Shown here one piece after another: positions 1-6,003 of a stretch of DNA of 7,266 bases. The notes below the pieces were generated by a model. It ran no database searches and was not told the origin of the DNA. It saw only the letters and a program-made list of their open reading frames with translations. The position numbers and the translations under genes were made by a program. Origin of the DNA: Prevotellaceae bacterium (GTDB lineage: Bacteria; Bacteroidota; Bacteroidia; Bacteroidales; Bacteroidaceae); contig JAJPYW010000092.1 of the NCBI GenBank assembly GCA_021204715.1, positions 1 through 7,266 of the forward strand. Reading direction: 5' to 3'. Within the stretch, counting starts at the first letter, position 1. Every line of letters starts with the position of its first letter.

Positions 1-674
1 AAGGCAAAGCCCATCTTCCCCGACGAGTAGTTGCCTATGAAGCGCACGGGGTCCAACTTCTCGTAGGTGGGGCCGGCGGTAATCAAGACGGTTTTTCCCG
101 TCAAGTCGGCCTCTTTAGCCGCGAAGAAGCGTTCCAATTCAAGGATAATCCGCTCCGGCTCTTCCATGCGTCCCTTTCCCTGCAAGTGGCTGGCAAGCTC
201 GCCCGTGGCGGGCTCGATGATATGGTTTCCGTAGCTACGCAACAAGGCTAAGTTGTGCTGCGTGGCGGGGTGCGCGTACATGTCCAAGTCCATGGCGGGG
301 GCGATGAACACCGGCGCTTTCATGGAGAGATATGTGGTCACGAGCATGTTGTCGGCCACGCCGTGGGCCATTTTGCCTATGGTGGAGGCGGTGGCCGGTG
401 CCACGAGCATGGCGTCGGCCCAGACGCCCAAGTCCACATGGCTGCACCACGAGCCGTCGCGCCGGGAGAAAAACTCGCTGATGACGGGCTTCCCCGTCAA
501 GGTGGAGAGCGTCAAGGGGGTGATGAACTCCTTGCCCGCCGGCGTAATGACCACCTGCACCTCGGCGCCCCGCTTGATGAGCAGGCGGATGAGCGGGCAC
601 GCCTTGTAAGCGGCGATGCTCCCTGTGACGCCCAGCACGATGTGCTTTCCTATTAATCCTTTACCCTTTCTCAT
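1..674 (-). CDS. coaBC: Bifunctional phosphopantothenoylcysteine decarboxylase / phosphopantothenate-cysteine ligase (CoaBC, Dfp), N-terminal part
   Basis: CoaBC joins cysteine to 4'-phosphopantothenate (CoaB) and decarboxylates the product with FMN (CoaC), giving 4'-phosphopantetheine for coenzyme A. The first 224 codons are in the window; a full protein is about 400 aa. Visible CoaC parts: flavoprotein start [10 protein letters not shown] (residues 15-24), [10 protein letters not shown] with the active-site His79, and PAMDLDMY (126-133), where E. coli has the PxMNxxMW motif. The substrate-clamp loop reads [15 protein letters not shown] (159-173); a serine sits where E. coli Dfp has its catalytic Cys158. 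The CoaB domain begins near 191 with [17 protein letters not shown], followed by SSGKMG, and runs off the left edge. The start codon overlaps the exonuclease stop (ATGA), so translation is probably coupled. No Shine-Dalgarno is seen. Identity is very secure from the motifs; activity of the altered clamp loop is not. Confidence 0.96.
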   Translation of the reverse strand, partial: MRKGKGLIGKHIVLGVTGSIAAYKACPLIRLLIKRGAEVQVVITPAGKEFITPLTLSTLTGKPVISEFFSRRDGSWCSHVDLGVWADAMLVAPATASTIGKMAHGVADNMLVTTYLSMKAPVFIAPAMDLDMYAHPATQHNLALLRSYGNHIIEPATGELASHLQGKGRMEEPERIILELERFFAAKEADLTGKTVLITAGPTYEKLDPVRFIGNYSSGKMGFA

Positions 675-1441
675 CGTTCGGTCATTTCACGTAAACGTAT
701 GCGGGTGAGCACGGCTTTGGTGTTCAGCGTGAAGTCGCTTGACTGTATCCAGCCGTAATAACCGGGGTCGCGCCGCAGCACCTCGGCCACGGGCATGCCT
801 TTGTATTTGCCGAAGTTGAACACCTCCACGCCGTTGTCGTCCAAGATGACGCGCCCGGCGAAGTCCACGTTCTTGTTGAAAGAAGAGAAGGCCGAGAGAA
901 ACGCGATGTCGTTCTGCAACTCGGGATAGCGGTCGAGCTGTGCCATCAACACCTCGTAGGTGGCGCGGGTGTCGCCTTCGGCGGTATGGGCGTCGTCCAA
1001 GTTCTTGCCGCAATAGAATTTGTAGGCGGCCGAAAGCGTGCGCTGCTCCATCTTGTGGAATATAACCTGCACGTCCACAAACTTGTGGCGGGCCAAGTCT
1101 ATGTCCACGCCCGCGCGCAGGAACTCCTCGGCAAGCACCGGAATGTCGAAGCGGTTGGAGTTGAACCCGGCCAAGTCGCACCCCTCTATCTCGGCGGCGA
1201 TGCTGCGGGCCACTTCCTTGAAGGTGGGGCAGCCGGCCACGTCTTCATCGTGTATGCCGTGCACGGCCGAAGCCTCGGCGGGAATGTGCATCTCGGGGTT
1301 TATGCGCAGCGTCTTGGCCGACTCGTTTCCGTTGGGGAACACCTTCAGGTAACAGATTTCGACGATGCGGTCTGAGTTTATGTTGGTGCCCGTCGTCTCC
1401 AAGTCGAAGAAGACAATCGGGTTCTTCAAGTTCAATTTCAT
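671..1441 (-). CDS. DnaQ-type 3'-5' exonuclease (DEDDh) with ExoX-like C-terminal domain
   Basis: This 256-aa protein carries the complete DEDDh exonuclease set: Exo I FFDLETTG with Asp13 and Glu15, Exo [14 protein letters not shown] with Asp99, and Exo [12 protein letters not shown] with His152 and Asp157. The HGIHDEDV segment (61-68) is also typical of DnaQ/epsilon-like proteins. Residues about 205-245 ([23 protein letters not shown]) resemble the small C-terminal domain found in ExoX-like nucleases. Such enzymes remove nucleotides from DNA 3' ends using two metal ions. It starts 15 nt after dnaN and overlaps coaBC by ATGA. A G-rich stretch lies just upstream of the start, but whether it acts as a ribosome binding site is uncertain. 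The dnaN linkage suggests proofreading or a clamp-associated repair role; that is inference. It could be the replicative epsilon subunit or a stand-alone repair exonuclease; sequence alone does not decide. Confidence 0.92.
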   Translation of the reverse strand: MKLNLKNPIVFFDLETTGTNINSDRIVEICYLKVFPNGNESAKTLRINPEMHIPAEASAVHGIHDEDVAGCPTFKEVARSIAAEIEGCDLAGFNSNRFDIPVLAEEFLRAGVDIDLARHKFVDVQVIFHKMEQRTLSAAYKFYCGKNLDDAHTAEGDTRATYEVLMAQLDRYPELQNDIAFLSAFSSFNKNVDFAGRVILDDNGVEVFNFGKYKGMPVAEVLRRDPGYYGWIQSSDFTLNTKAVLTRIRLREMTER

Positions 1442-1456
1442 GACCGGCGCGCCCCC

Positions 1457-2581
1457 TTAATCGTTCAGCATCATGGGCATGAGCAGCATGAGCAAGTCTT
1501 CCCGCTCGCCTTGCACGGCGGGCAGGACGACGCCCGCGCGCGACGGGTCGGCCAGTTCCAAGACAACCTCGTCAGTAGGGATGTTGCTCAAGATGTCGAT
1601 AAGGAAGTCGGCCTTGAAGCCTATGCTCATCGCGTTGCCCGTGTACTGGCAGGTCATGGTCTCCTCGGCCGAAGTGGAGAAGTCGATGTCCTGCGTGGCG
1701 AGGCGCAGCTCGTTCTCTTTCAAGTGAATCTTGATGAGCCCGCTGGCGGCCGAAGCGAACACGGCCACACGGCGCAAGGCGCCCAAGAGTTGCTGGCGGT
1801 CCACCGTCACCTTGTTGGGGTTGCCCTGCGGAATGACGGAGTTGTAGTTGGGGTAACGGCCCTCGATAAGGCGGCACGTCATGCGGTATTCCGAAAGCGT
1901 GAAGAGGGCGTTGCGGTCGCCGAACTCAACCACCACCGTGCCCTGTTCCTTGGGCAGGAGGCTGCGCACCAAGGTGGCCGGTTTCTTAGGTAAGATGAAG
2001 GAGGCGCGATCCTTGCCCGTGGCGGCCGAAGTCTTGTCGCGCACCAACTTGTGGCCGTCGGAAGCCACCCAAGTGATGTCTTCGGAGGTGATGTCGAAAA
2101 AGATGCCGTTCATCACCGGGCGCAGCTCGTCGTCGGCCGTGGCGAAGAGCGTGCGGCTGATGCCGTCGAGCAACGTCTGGGCGTCCACCTCCACGCGCGC
2201 GGCGTCCTCGCCTTCCAGCGAGACGATGCCCGGGAACTCGTCGGCGTCCTGCCCCATCAAGTTGTACTGCCCGTTCTGGTAGTGCACGGTAATCTCCAAC
2301 GAATCGGGGTTGATTTCAAACGTAAGCGGTTGCTCGGGCACCTCTTTCAAGGCGTCGAGCAAGGTTTTGGCGGGCACGCCCATACGCAGCTCCGCGCCGC
2401 CCGTCACCGGGACGGTGGTCAACATGGTGGTCTCGCCGTCGGAAGCCGTCGCCGTCAAGACGCCCTCCTGCAATTCAAACAAGAAGCAATCCAATATGGG
2501 GTAGGTGTTCTTTGAGTTGATTACACGGCTGATAGCCTGCAAATGATTGGAAAGGTCACTACTTGAAACAATAAATTCCAT
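1457..2581 (-). CDS. dnaN: DNA polymerase III beta subunit (sliding clamp)
   Basis: DnaN is the ring-shaped processivity clamp that tethers DNA polymerase III and many repair proteins to DNA. The protein is 374 aa, the usual length for the order. It opens with MEFIVSSSDLSNHLQAISRV and NTYPILDCFLFEL, and shows the expected three repeated clamp folds, roughly residues 1-120, 125-250 and 255-374. Recognisable conserved stretches include ATADDELRPVMNGIFFDI and ASDGHKLVR in the second domain, CRLIEGRYPNYNSVIP at the domain II/III junction, and the C-terminal LLMLLMPMMLND, equivalent to the MPMRL end of E. coli, which forms part of the partner-binding cleft. It heads a minus-strand operon with the exonuclease and coaBC and is not next to dnaA here. 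A good promoter lies about 70-100 nt upstream of the start codon. The leader before ATG is A-rich with no Shine-Dalgarno, as is common in Bacteroidetes. Confidence 0.98.
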   Translation of the reverse strand: MEFIVSSSDLSNHLQAISRVINSKNTYPILDCFLFELQEGVLTATASDGETTMLTTVPVTGGAELRMGVPAKTLLDALKEVPEQPLTFEINPDSLEITVHYQNGQYNLMGQDADEFPGIVSLEGEDAARVEVDAQTLLDGISRTLFATADDELRPVMNGIFFDITSEDITWVASDGHKLVRDKTSAATGKDRASFILPKKPATLVRSLLPKEQGTVVVEFGDRNALFTLSEYRMTCRLIEGRYPNYNSVIPQGNPNKVTVDRQQLLGALRRVAVFASAASGLIKIHLKENELRLATQDIDFSTSAEETMTCQYTGNAMSIGFKADFLIDILSNIPTDEVVLELADPSRAGVVLPAVQGEREDLLMLLMPMMLND

Positions 2582-2650
2582 TTTCTGCTCGTTTTTTAAT
2601 TAAGTATCCCCGCCTGCAAAATCTTCAGCATTTGTTGCCAAACGGTCGGA

Positions 2651-2681
2651 CAAAGTTAACAAAAGAATTTCATACGGTAAA
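2651..2681 (-). promoter_or_regulatory. Candidate promoter of the dnaN operon
   Basis: On the minus strand, TAACTTTG (2658 down to 2651) is a perfect match to the Bacteroidetes -7 element TAnnTTTG. A TTTA at 2681-2678, 19 nt upstream, is an acceptable -33 element (consensus TTTG). Transcription would start near 2645, leaving a leader of about 60 nt before dnaN. Assignment is by consensus only. Confidence 0.6.
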
Positions 2682-2708
2682 GAAATAGCGAGAAAAAATG
2701 GGGAGCGA

Positions 2709-2741
2709 TTCACCGCATGTCCCTAAAAAATCGTATCTTCG
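2709..2741 (+). promoter_or_regulatory. Candidate promoter of the DUF3127 gene
   Basis: TATCTTCG at 2734-2741 matches the Bacteroidetes -7 element TAnnTTTG except for one T-to-C change. TTCA at 2709-2712, 21 nt upstream, is a weak -33 element. It points away from the dnaN promoter, and the two elements do not overlap, so the 184-bp divergent region can serve both genes. The implied leader is only about 20 nt and A-rich just before the start. Confidence 0.45.
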
Positions 2742-2765
2742 CCCCATAAACAAAACCAATGCATC

Positions 2766-3137
2766 ATGGAAATCATAGGAAAGATTATCGCCAAACTGCC
2801 CGAGCGCAGCGGCCAGTCAAAGGCTACGGGGAACGAGTGGAAATCGCAGGAATATGTCATTGAAGAGAACGGGACATATCCCCACAAGATGTGCTTCGAG
2901 GTGTTCGGCGGCGACAAGATAGCCCAGTTCAACATTCATGAGGGCGAGGAGCTGAAAGTCTCTTTCGACATCGACGCCCGCCAGTGGCAGAACCGCTGGT
3001 TCAACAGCATACGCGCTTGGAAAGTGGAGCGCGTCGCGCCCGAGACGGCCGCTTCCACAGCAGGCGCGCCGGTTCCGCCTCCCCAGCCGGCGCCTGCCTT
3101 CCCGCCCGAGGACTCCAAGGACGACCTGCCCTTCTAA
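2766..3137 (+). CDS. DUF3127 protein, predicted OB-fold with SSB-like acidic C-terminal tail
   Basis: A 123-aa protein of the DUF3127 type, a family known mainly from Bacteroidetes. The first 90 residues form a compact beta-rich domain: MEIIGKIIAKLPERSG opens it, QEYVIE and KMCFEVFGGDKI follow, and FNSIRAWKVERV closes it. This strand pattern fits an OB-fold. Residues about 91-114 are a flexible linker rich in Ala and Pro (PVPPPQPAPAFPP). The last nine residues, EDSKDDLPF, look like the acidic tip of single-stranded DNA-binding protein (E. coli SSB ends DDDIPF), which docks repair and replication enzymes. The layout OB-fold, disordered linker, acidic tip is that of an SSB, although the domain is shorter than canonical SSB. 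It is divergent from dnaN. DNA binding and partner docking are inferences. The start is the only in-frame ATG that keeps the conserved N-terminus. Confidence 0.85.
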   Translation: MEIIGKIIAKLPERSGQSKATGNEWKSQEYVIEENGTYPHKMCFEVFGGDKIAQFNIHEGEELKVSFDIDARQWQNRWFNSIRAWKVERVAPETAASTAGAPVPPPQPAPAFPPEDSKDDLPF

Positions 3138-3139
3138 AC

Positions 3140-3177
3140 TTCGCGCAAGGGAAAAGGAGTGCCGCGCGGATTATTTT
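3140..3177 (+). terminator. Possible intrinsic terminator of the DUF3127 gene
   Basis: Three bases after the stop, TTCGCGC (3140-3146) can pair with GCGCGGA (3164-3170; one T-G wobble) to form a 7-bp GC-rich stem with a 17-nt loop. TTATTTT (3171-3177) follows directly. The large loop makes it a less typical rho-independent terminator, but position and T-rich tail fit. Confidence 0.4.
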
Positions 3178-3264
3178 ACAAAACACGGCACGCGCCTCAA
3201 GTTGATGAAGATGAGGGTGTCATCTCTGTATTCCACTCACTTCCCAAAAAGCTTTTCTTACATT

Positions 3265-3389
3265 CTGTCGAATGTATTCGACTCATCCTGTCGATAACAT
3301 TCGACAAAGTGTCACGACAACATTCGACTCAACCTGTCGAATACATTCGATTCACCCTGTCGAATGTATTCGTCAGAATCCGTCGATTG
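3265..3389. repeat. Tandem array of 23-bp units, each with a GTCGAAT-nn-ATTCGAC dyad
   Basis: Five units with an exact 23-bp period start at 3265, 3288, 3311, 3334 and 3357, with a truncated sixth at 3380. Each unit reads CTGTCG at its start (degenerate in unit 3, CCGTCG in unit 6) and has an ATTCG block at the same phase (3276, 3299, 3322, 3345, 3368). Unit 1 contains a 16-bp dyad with perfect 7-base arms, GTCGAAT-GT-ATTCGAC. Unit 4 keeps 6 of 7 arm pairs, unit 5 also 6 of 7, unit 2 has two mismatches, and unit 3 has lost most of its left arm. The two central bases are GT in units 1 and 5 and AC in units 2-4. Because 23 is not a multiple of 3, the array cannot encode a repeated peptide. Spacers between dyads are about 7 nt (TCATCCT, TCAACCT, TCACCCT). 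Function unknown: protein-binding sites, RNA hairpins or a plain minisatellite are all possible. Confidence 0.9.
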
Positions 3390-3470
3390 TAAAAAATGGA
3401 CGGTTGCCATGCAATGATGTGCTGTTGTGTCATTATGCTTTCAAATGCATGGAAATGCTGTCTTTTTGGG

Positions 3471-3502
3471 AAAAACGGCCTTATCCGTCCCTTTGAAAAG
3501 GG
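3471..3502 (-). terminator. Weak candidate terminator of the 544-aa protein gene
   Basis: Reading the minus strand after the stop, a small stem CCCTT/AAGGG (3502-3489) is followed by ACGG-ATAAGG-CCGT (3488-3475) and then TTTT (3474-3471). The second stem has only 4 bp, so termination here is uncertain. Confidence 0.25.
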
Positions 3503-3532
3503 TTGGGAAGGGATGCAAGGAATGTTTGACAA

Positions 3533-5167
3533 TCACCCCCTGTAAAGCAGCACGATGTTGGGATAGGTCACATCGTCCTTGCAGATGAACTGCACGTCGA
3601 GCACAAAGTGGCGGAAGAACTTCATCTGGCGGAAGAAGAAGTTGGGCACCAACCTGCCGTAGTTCTCGGGTTGGTGCAGCATGGCTTCCATGTCGACCAT
3701 CATGACGAAATTGTAGAGCGGCGAAAGGCTCCCCACCCCCTCTTCGTAGGCCGACGTGCCATCCAACACAAAGCCGCGCTCCAAGGAGTCGATGTAGGCC
3801 GACAGGCTGCGCGCGTCGGGCGCCAAGAGCAGCGCGCCGCGGTAGAAGCAGGCGTAGCTGCAACGCGCCGGCTTGCCCATGCCGGTGAGCTGGGTGAGCA
3901 ATGTGGCGGAGGGCATGCGGTACTGGGTATGGTTGCGGGCCAACGGGTAACGCTCGTATTCGGGCTCGCTTTGCCCCGGCAAATCCTCCATGCCGCCTAC
4001 CGGGTGGCGCTCCAAGAAGAGTTGCAGCCGGCGCTCGGCCAACTTCTCGTTCTTCATGGGAATGGCCATCACCGCGCAGGGAAGGTGCCCTTCCATGGTG
4101 TCCTTGGGCTGGAAGAGGCTGAAGAGCAGGTTGTCGCCGGCATGCTCTTCCAAATAGGACACCCACGCGGCGTCCAACGCCTGCAACGAGTCGGGATATT
4201 GCCCGTCGTGGTAGGCCTGCCGCGTAGCAAAGTCGGCGACGGGCTCGATGTCGGAAAGGGCAAAGTGATAATAGAAGAAGGTGGACGCGGGCAGGCGCTC
4301 GCCGGGAAACTCGCGTATGGGTTCCTGCCTGTGCATGGCGTTGATGAAGGTGCGTGTCGTGTCGGCCCCGTAGCTCACGCCCGAGCAGTAAATGGCGTCT
4401 TCGTTGAATTTCATGTCGAACTCGGCCCAGCTGCCCACTCGTGTCTGCCGGGGTGCCTCCAACTCGCCTCTACCCATATCCACCGCCTTCATGCGCACGT
4501 ACACGGTGGCCTCGGAAGTGCCGCGCTTCTGCCCGTACATGGTGCGGAAAGAGGGCAGGTCCATGAGCGAGGTCTTCTCGCGGCGGGTGTCGACCACCTG
4601 CTCGATGAGCCGCTTTTGGAAACTGATGGCAAGGAAGTCCTTGGTGAAACAAGCCCACAACACGTGTCCGTCGGGCACGGTATAGCCGCGTATCTCGGTG
4701 CCCTTGTATTTGGTCACTTCGGGCGGGTTGGTGTTCTTGGCATACTTCTCGACGAAGGTCTCTATCAATTGGTAATCGCCCGCGCCGAGCGAGCAGAAGA
4801 GCACTTGGTTGGAAGGGTTGTCGGGCTCGTGAAAGCTCAGGAGCATCTTGTTCATCTGCTTGCTCAAGCCGTGGGGTGTGTCGCCCACCAAGTCGTGCAA
4901 GTAACGCTTCAGGTAGACGAAAAGGTCGGAGATGTACAGGAAGTGGTCGTCGCGGCTGCAATGCAGGTTGTTGATGTCGTCCACGAGCGCGGCCATGCGG
5001 TCGGTCTCCACCACGGCGATGGCGTCTTGGGGCACCAAAGTGTAGAGGTCGAACTCCTGCTTGTTCTCCATGGCGCGCAAGTGCAGGTACGAGTAGACTC
5101 CTATCCCGGCACACACCAGAACCACTACAATGACAAGCGCCGCGCGCAAGAACAAACGGAGTTTCAT
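3533..5167 (-). CDS. Membrane-anchored protein of unknown function, DUF3352-like
   Basis: A 544-aa protein with a single N-terminal hydrophobic segment, residues about 8-28 (AALVIVVVLVCAGIGVYSYL), preceded by basic residues. There is no lipobox, so it is probably an uncleaved anchor with the remainder in the periplasm. After the anchor comes YTLVPQDAIAVVETD (42-56), like the 'P-x-D-A' opening of DUF3352-type proteins of Bacteroidetes, and near the C-terminus CFYRGALLLAPDARSLSAYIDS resembles another stretch of that type; I recall this rather than having searched it. No catalytic motif, metal site or repeat is evident. It has its own consensus promoter 23-54 nt upstream of the start codon, so it is probably expressed separately from the murB-phosphodiesterase pair, only 71 nt away. 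A role in the envelope is an inference from topology alone. The start keeps the basic-hydrophobic anchor intact. Confidence 0.85.
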   Translation of the reverse strand: MKLRLFLRAALVIVVVLVCAGIGVYSYLHLRAMENKQEFDLYTLVPQDAIAVVETDRMAALVDDINNLHCSRDDHFLYISDLFVYLKRYLHDLVGDTPHGLSKQMNKMLLSFHEPDNPSNQVLFCSLGAGDYQLIETFVEKYAKNTNPPEVTKYKGTEIRGYTVPDGHVLWACFTKDFLAISFQKRLIEQVVDTRREKTSLMDLPSFRTMYGQKRGTSEATVYVRMKAVDMGRGELEAPRQTRVGSWAEFDMKFNEDAIYCSGVSYGADTTRTFINAMHRQEPIREFPGERLPASTFFYYHFALSDIEPVADFATRQAYHDGQYPDSLQALDAAWVSYLEEHAGDNLLFSLFQPKDTMEGHLPCAVMAIPMKNEKLAERRLQLFLERHPVGGMEDLPGQSEPEYERYPLARNHTQYRMPSATLLTQLTGMGKPARCSYACFYRGALLLAPDARSLSAYIDSLERGFVLDGTSAYEEGVGSLSPLYNFVMMVDMEAMLHQPENYGRLVPNFFFRQMKFFRHFVLDVQFICKDDVTYPNIVLLYRG

Positions 5168-5189
5168 GCTTTATTTGGGTTTGTTTCGG

Positions 5190-5221
5190 CAAATGTAGTG
5201 TTTCTCTCTAACAAAACCAAA
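5190..5221 (-). promoter_or_regulatory. Strong consensus promoter of the 544-aa protein gene
   Basis: On the minus strand, TTTG (5221-5218), a 20-nt spacer and TACATTTG (5197-5190) match the Bacteroidetes primary sigma consensus TTTG-N(19-21)-TAnnTTTG at every fixed position. The start codon follows 22 nt after the -7 element, so the leader would be short, about 10-15 nt. The promoter lies in the 71-nt gap after the phosphodiesterase stop. Confidence 0.7.
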
Positions 5222-5238
5222 CATTTATTTTAAAAAGT

Positions 5239-6003
5239 TTAATAATCTATTTCCAAACCGTCGTAAGCGAAGTGAATGTGGGGTGGAAGTTGCTTGTCGA
5301 TGAGGGCGTGCAGGCCGGCGCTGTGCCCCATGTGAACAAGGTAGGTCTCGCCCGCGCCTATGCGCCCGGCCGTGACAACGGCTTCGGGGATGCTTTGGTG
5401 CGTGGGGTGCGGCTGGGGGCGCAAGGCGTTCAACACGAGCACGTCGACGCCGCGCAAGCGCTCCAAGGCGGCTTGGGGCAGGTGGCTCATGTCGGTGACG
5501 TAGCCCAAGCGTCCGTCTATGACGAAGCCCAAGATGGAGAGCGTGCCGTGCATGATTTCAAGGGGCAGTATCTCGATGCCGGCGATGTGGAACAGCCGGT
5601 AGGGCTCCACTTCTTCCAAATGGACGCGGGGCACGCCGGGATAGACGCGCCGCACGAAACAGTAGGGCATGCGCTGACGCAAATGTTCGGCGGTATAGTG
5701 GTTGCAATAGACGGGTATCTCACCCATGCGGCTGAAGGGGCGCAGGTCGTCCAAGCCGCCTACGTGGTCGTAGTGCTCGTGGGTAATCAACACCCCGTCT
5801 ATGCGGCGGAAGAAACGGGTGGAAAGCACTTGCTGGCGGAAGTCGGGGCCGCAGTCTATCAAGATGGATGTATCGCCCCGGGTGAGCACGGCGGAAGTGC
5901 GCGTGCGGCGGTCGCGCTTGTCGGCGGAAGTACACACGGGGCAAGTACAGCCTATTTCGGGCACGCCCGTGGAGGTGCCGCTTCCCAAGATGGTGAGTTT
6001 CAT
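5239..6003 (-). CDS. PhnP-like metallo-beta-lactamase-fold phosphodiesterase
   Basis: A 254-aa metallo-hydrolase closely patterned on PhnP, the phosphoribosyl 1,2-cyclic phosphate phosphodiesterase. The start [19 protein letters not shown] is typical. The metal-binding signature HEHYDH gives His75, His77, Asp79 and His80; further ligands are likely His152 (IMHGTL), Asp171 (VTDMSH) and His224. Cys19, Cys21 and Cys24 (CTCPVC) with His227 (HMGH) match the four ligands of the structural zinc in E. coli PhnP. His202 (HPTHQS) is in the place of a conserved active-site His. The start overlaps the murB stop by ATGA, so the two are probably co-translated. No phosphonate-degradation genes are present, so the natural substrate here is open; cyclic phosphates of nucleotides or sugars are an inference. 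Family assignment is strong, exact reaction is not. Confidence 0.9.
   Translation of the reverse strand: MKLTILGSGTSTGVPEIGCTCPVCTSADKRDRRTRTSAVLTRGDTSILIDCGPDFRQQVLSTRFFRRIDGVLITHEHYDHVGGLDDLRPFSRMGEIPVYCNHYTAEHLRQRMPYCFVRRVYPGVPRVHLEEVEPYRLFHIAGIEILPLEIMHGTLSILGFVIDGRLGYVTDMSHLPQAALERLRGVDVLVLNALRPQPHPTHQSIPEAVVTAGRIGAGETYLVHMGHSAGLHALIDKQLPPHIHFAYDGLEIDY

Larger units (their letters stand above)
3138..3532. other. Non-coding region between convergent genes
   Basis: This 395-bp stretch separates the stop of the DUF3127 gene from the stop of the minus-strand membrane protein gene. It is clearly more AT-rich than the flanking genes. From left to right it holds a possible terminator, about 85 bp without recognised structure, the 23-bp dyad array, then about 80 bp without clear structure and a weak minus-strand hairpin. 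Short open frames cross it on both strands, but none has a start context or sequence pattern suggesting a protein. Confidence 0.8.

Noticed and set aside
2582..2765. DnaA boxes or a replication origin beside dnaN
   Set aside because: No TTATCCACA-like boxes were seen in the divergent region, and dnaA is not adjacent.
3265..3389. CRISPR array or XerCD dif site
   Set aside because: Linkers between dyads are about 7 nt and similar to one another, with no unique spacers of 30 nt or so and no cas genes. The dyad does not have the dif arm and spacer layout, and dif is normally single.
3265..3389. LexA/SOS box array
   Set aside because: The Gram-positive type box has CGAAC-N4-GTTCG geometry; here CGAAT and ATTCG are separated by only two bases, and the array is not upstream of a gene.
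3159..3392. 77-codon plus-strand open frame running through the repeat array
   Set aside because: The 23-bp period shifts the reading frame in each unit, so no repeated peptide exists, and there is no start context. Open by chance.
3329..3532. 67-codon minus-strand open frame after the membrane protein gene
   Set aside because: Composition is that of AT-rich non-coding DNA, it runs into the repeat array, and no domain or promoter is seen.
3608..5233. Open frame of 541 codons on the plus strand, opposite the membrane protein gene
   Set aside because: It mirrors the minus-strand gene in a GC-rich genome where the antisense frame rarely meets stops. Its product is rich in Val, His, Gly and Glu with no domain pattern, while the minus-strand product has a clear membrane anchor and a consensus promoter.
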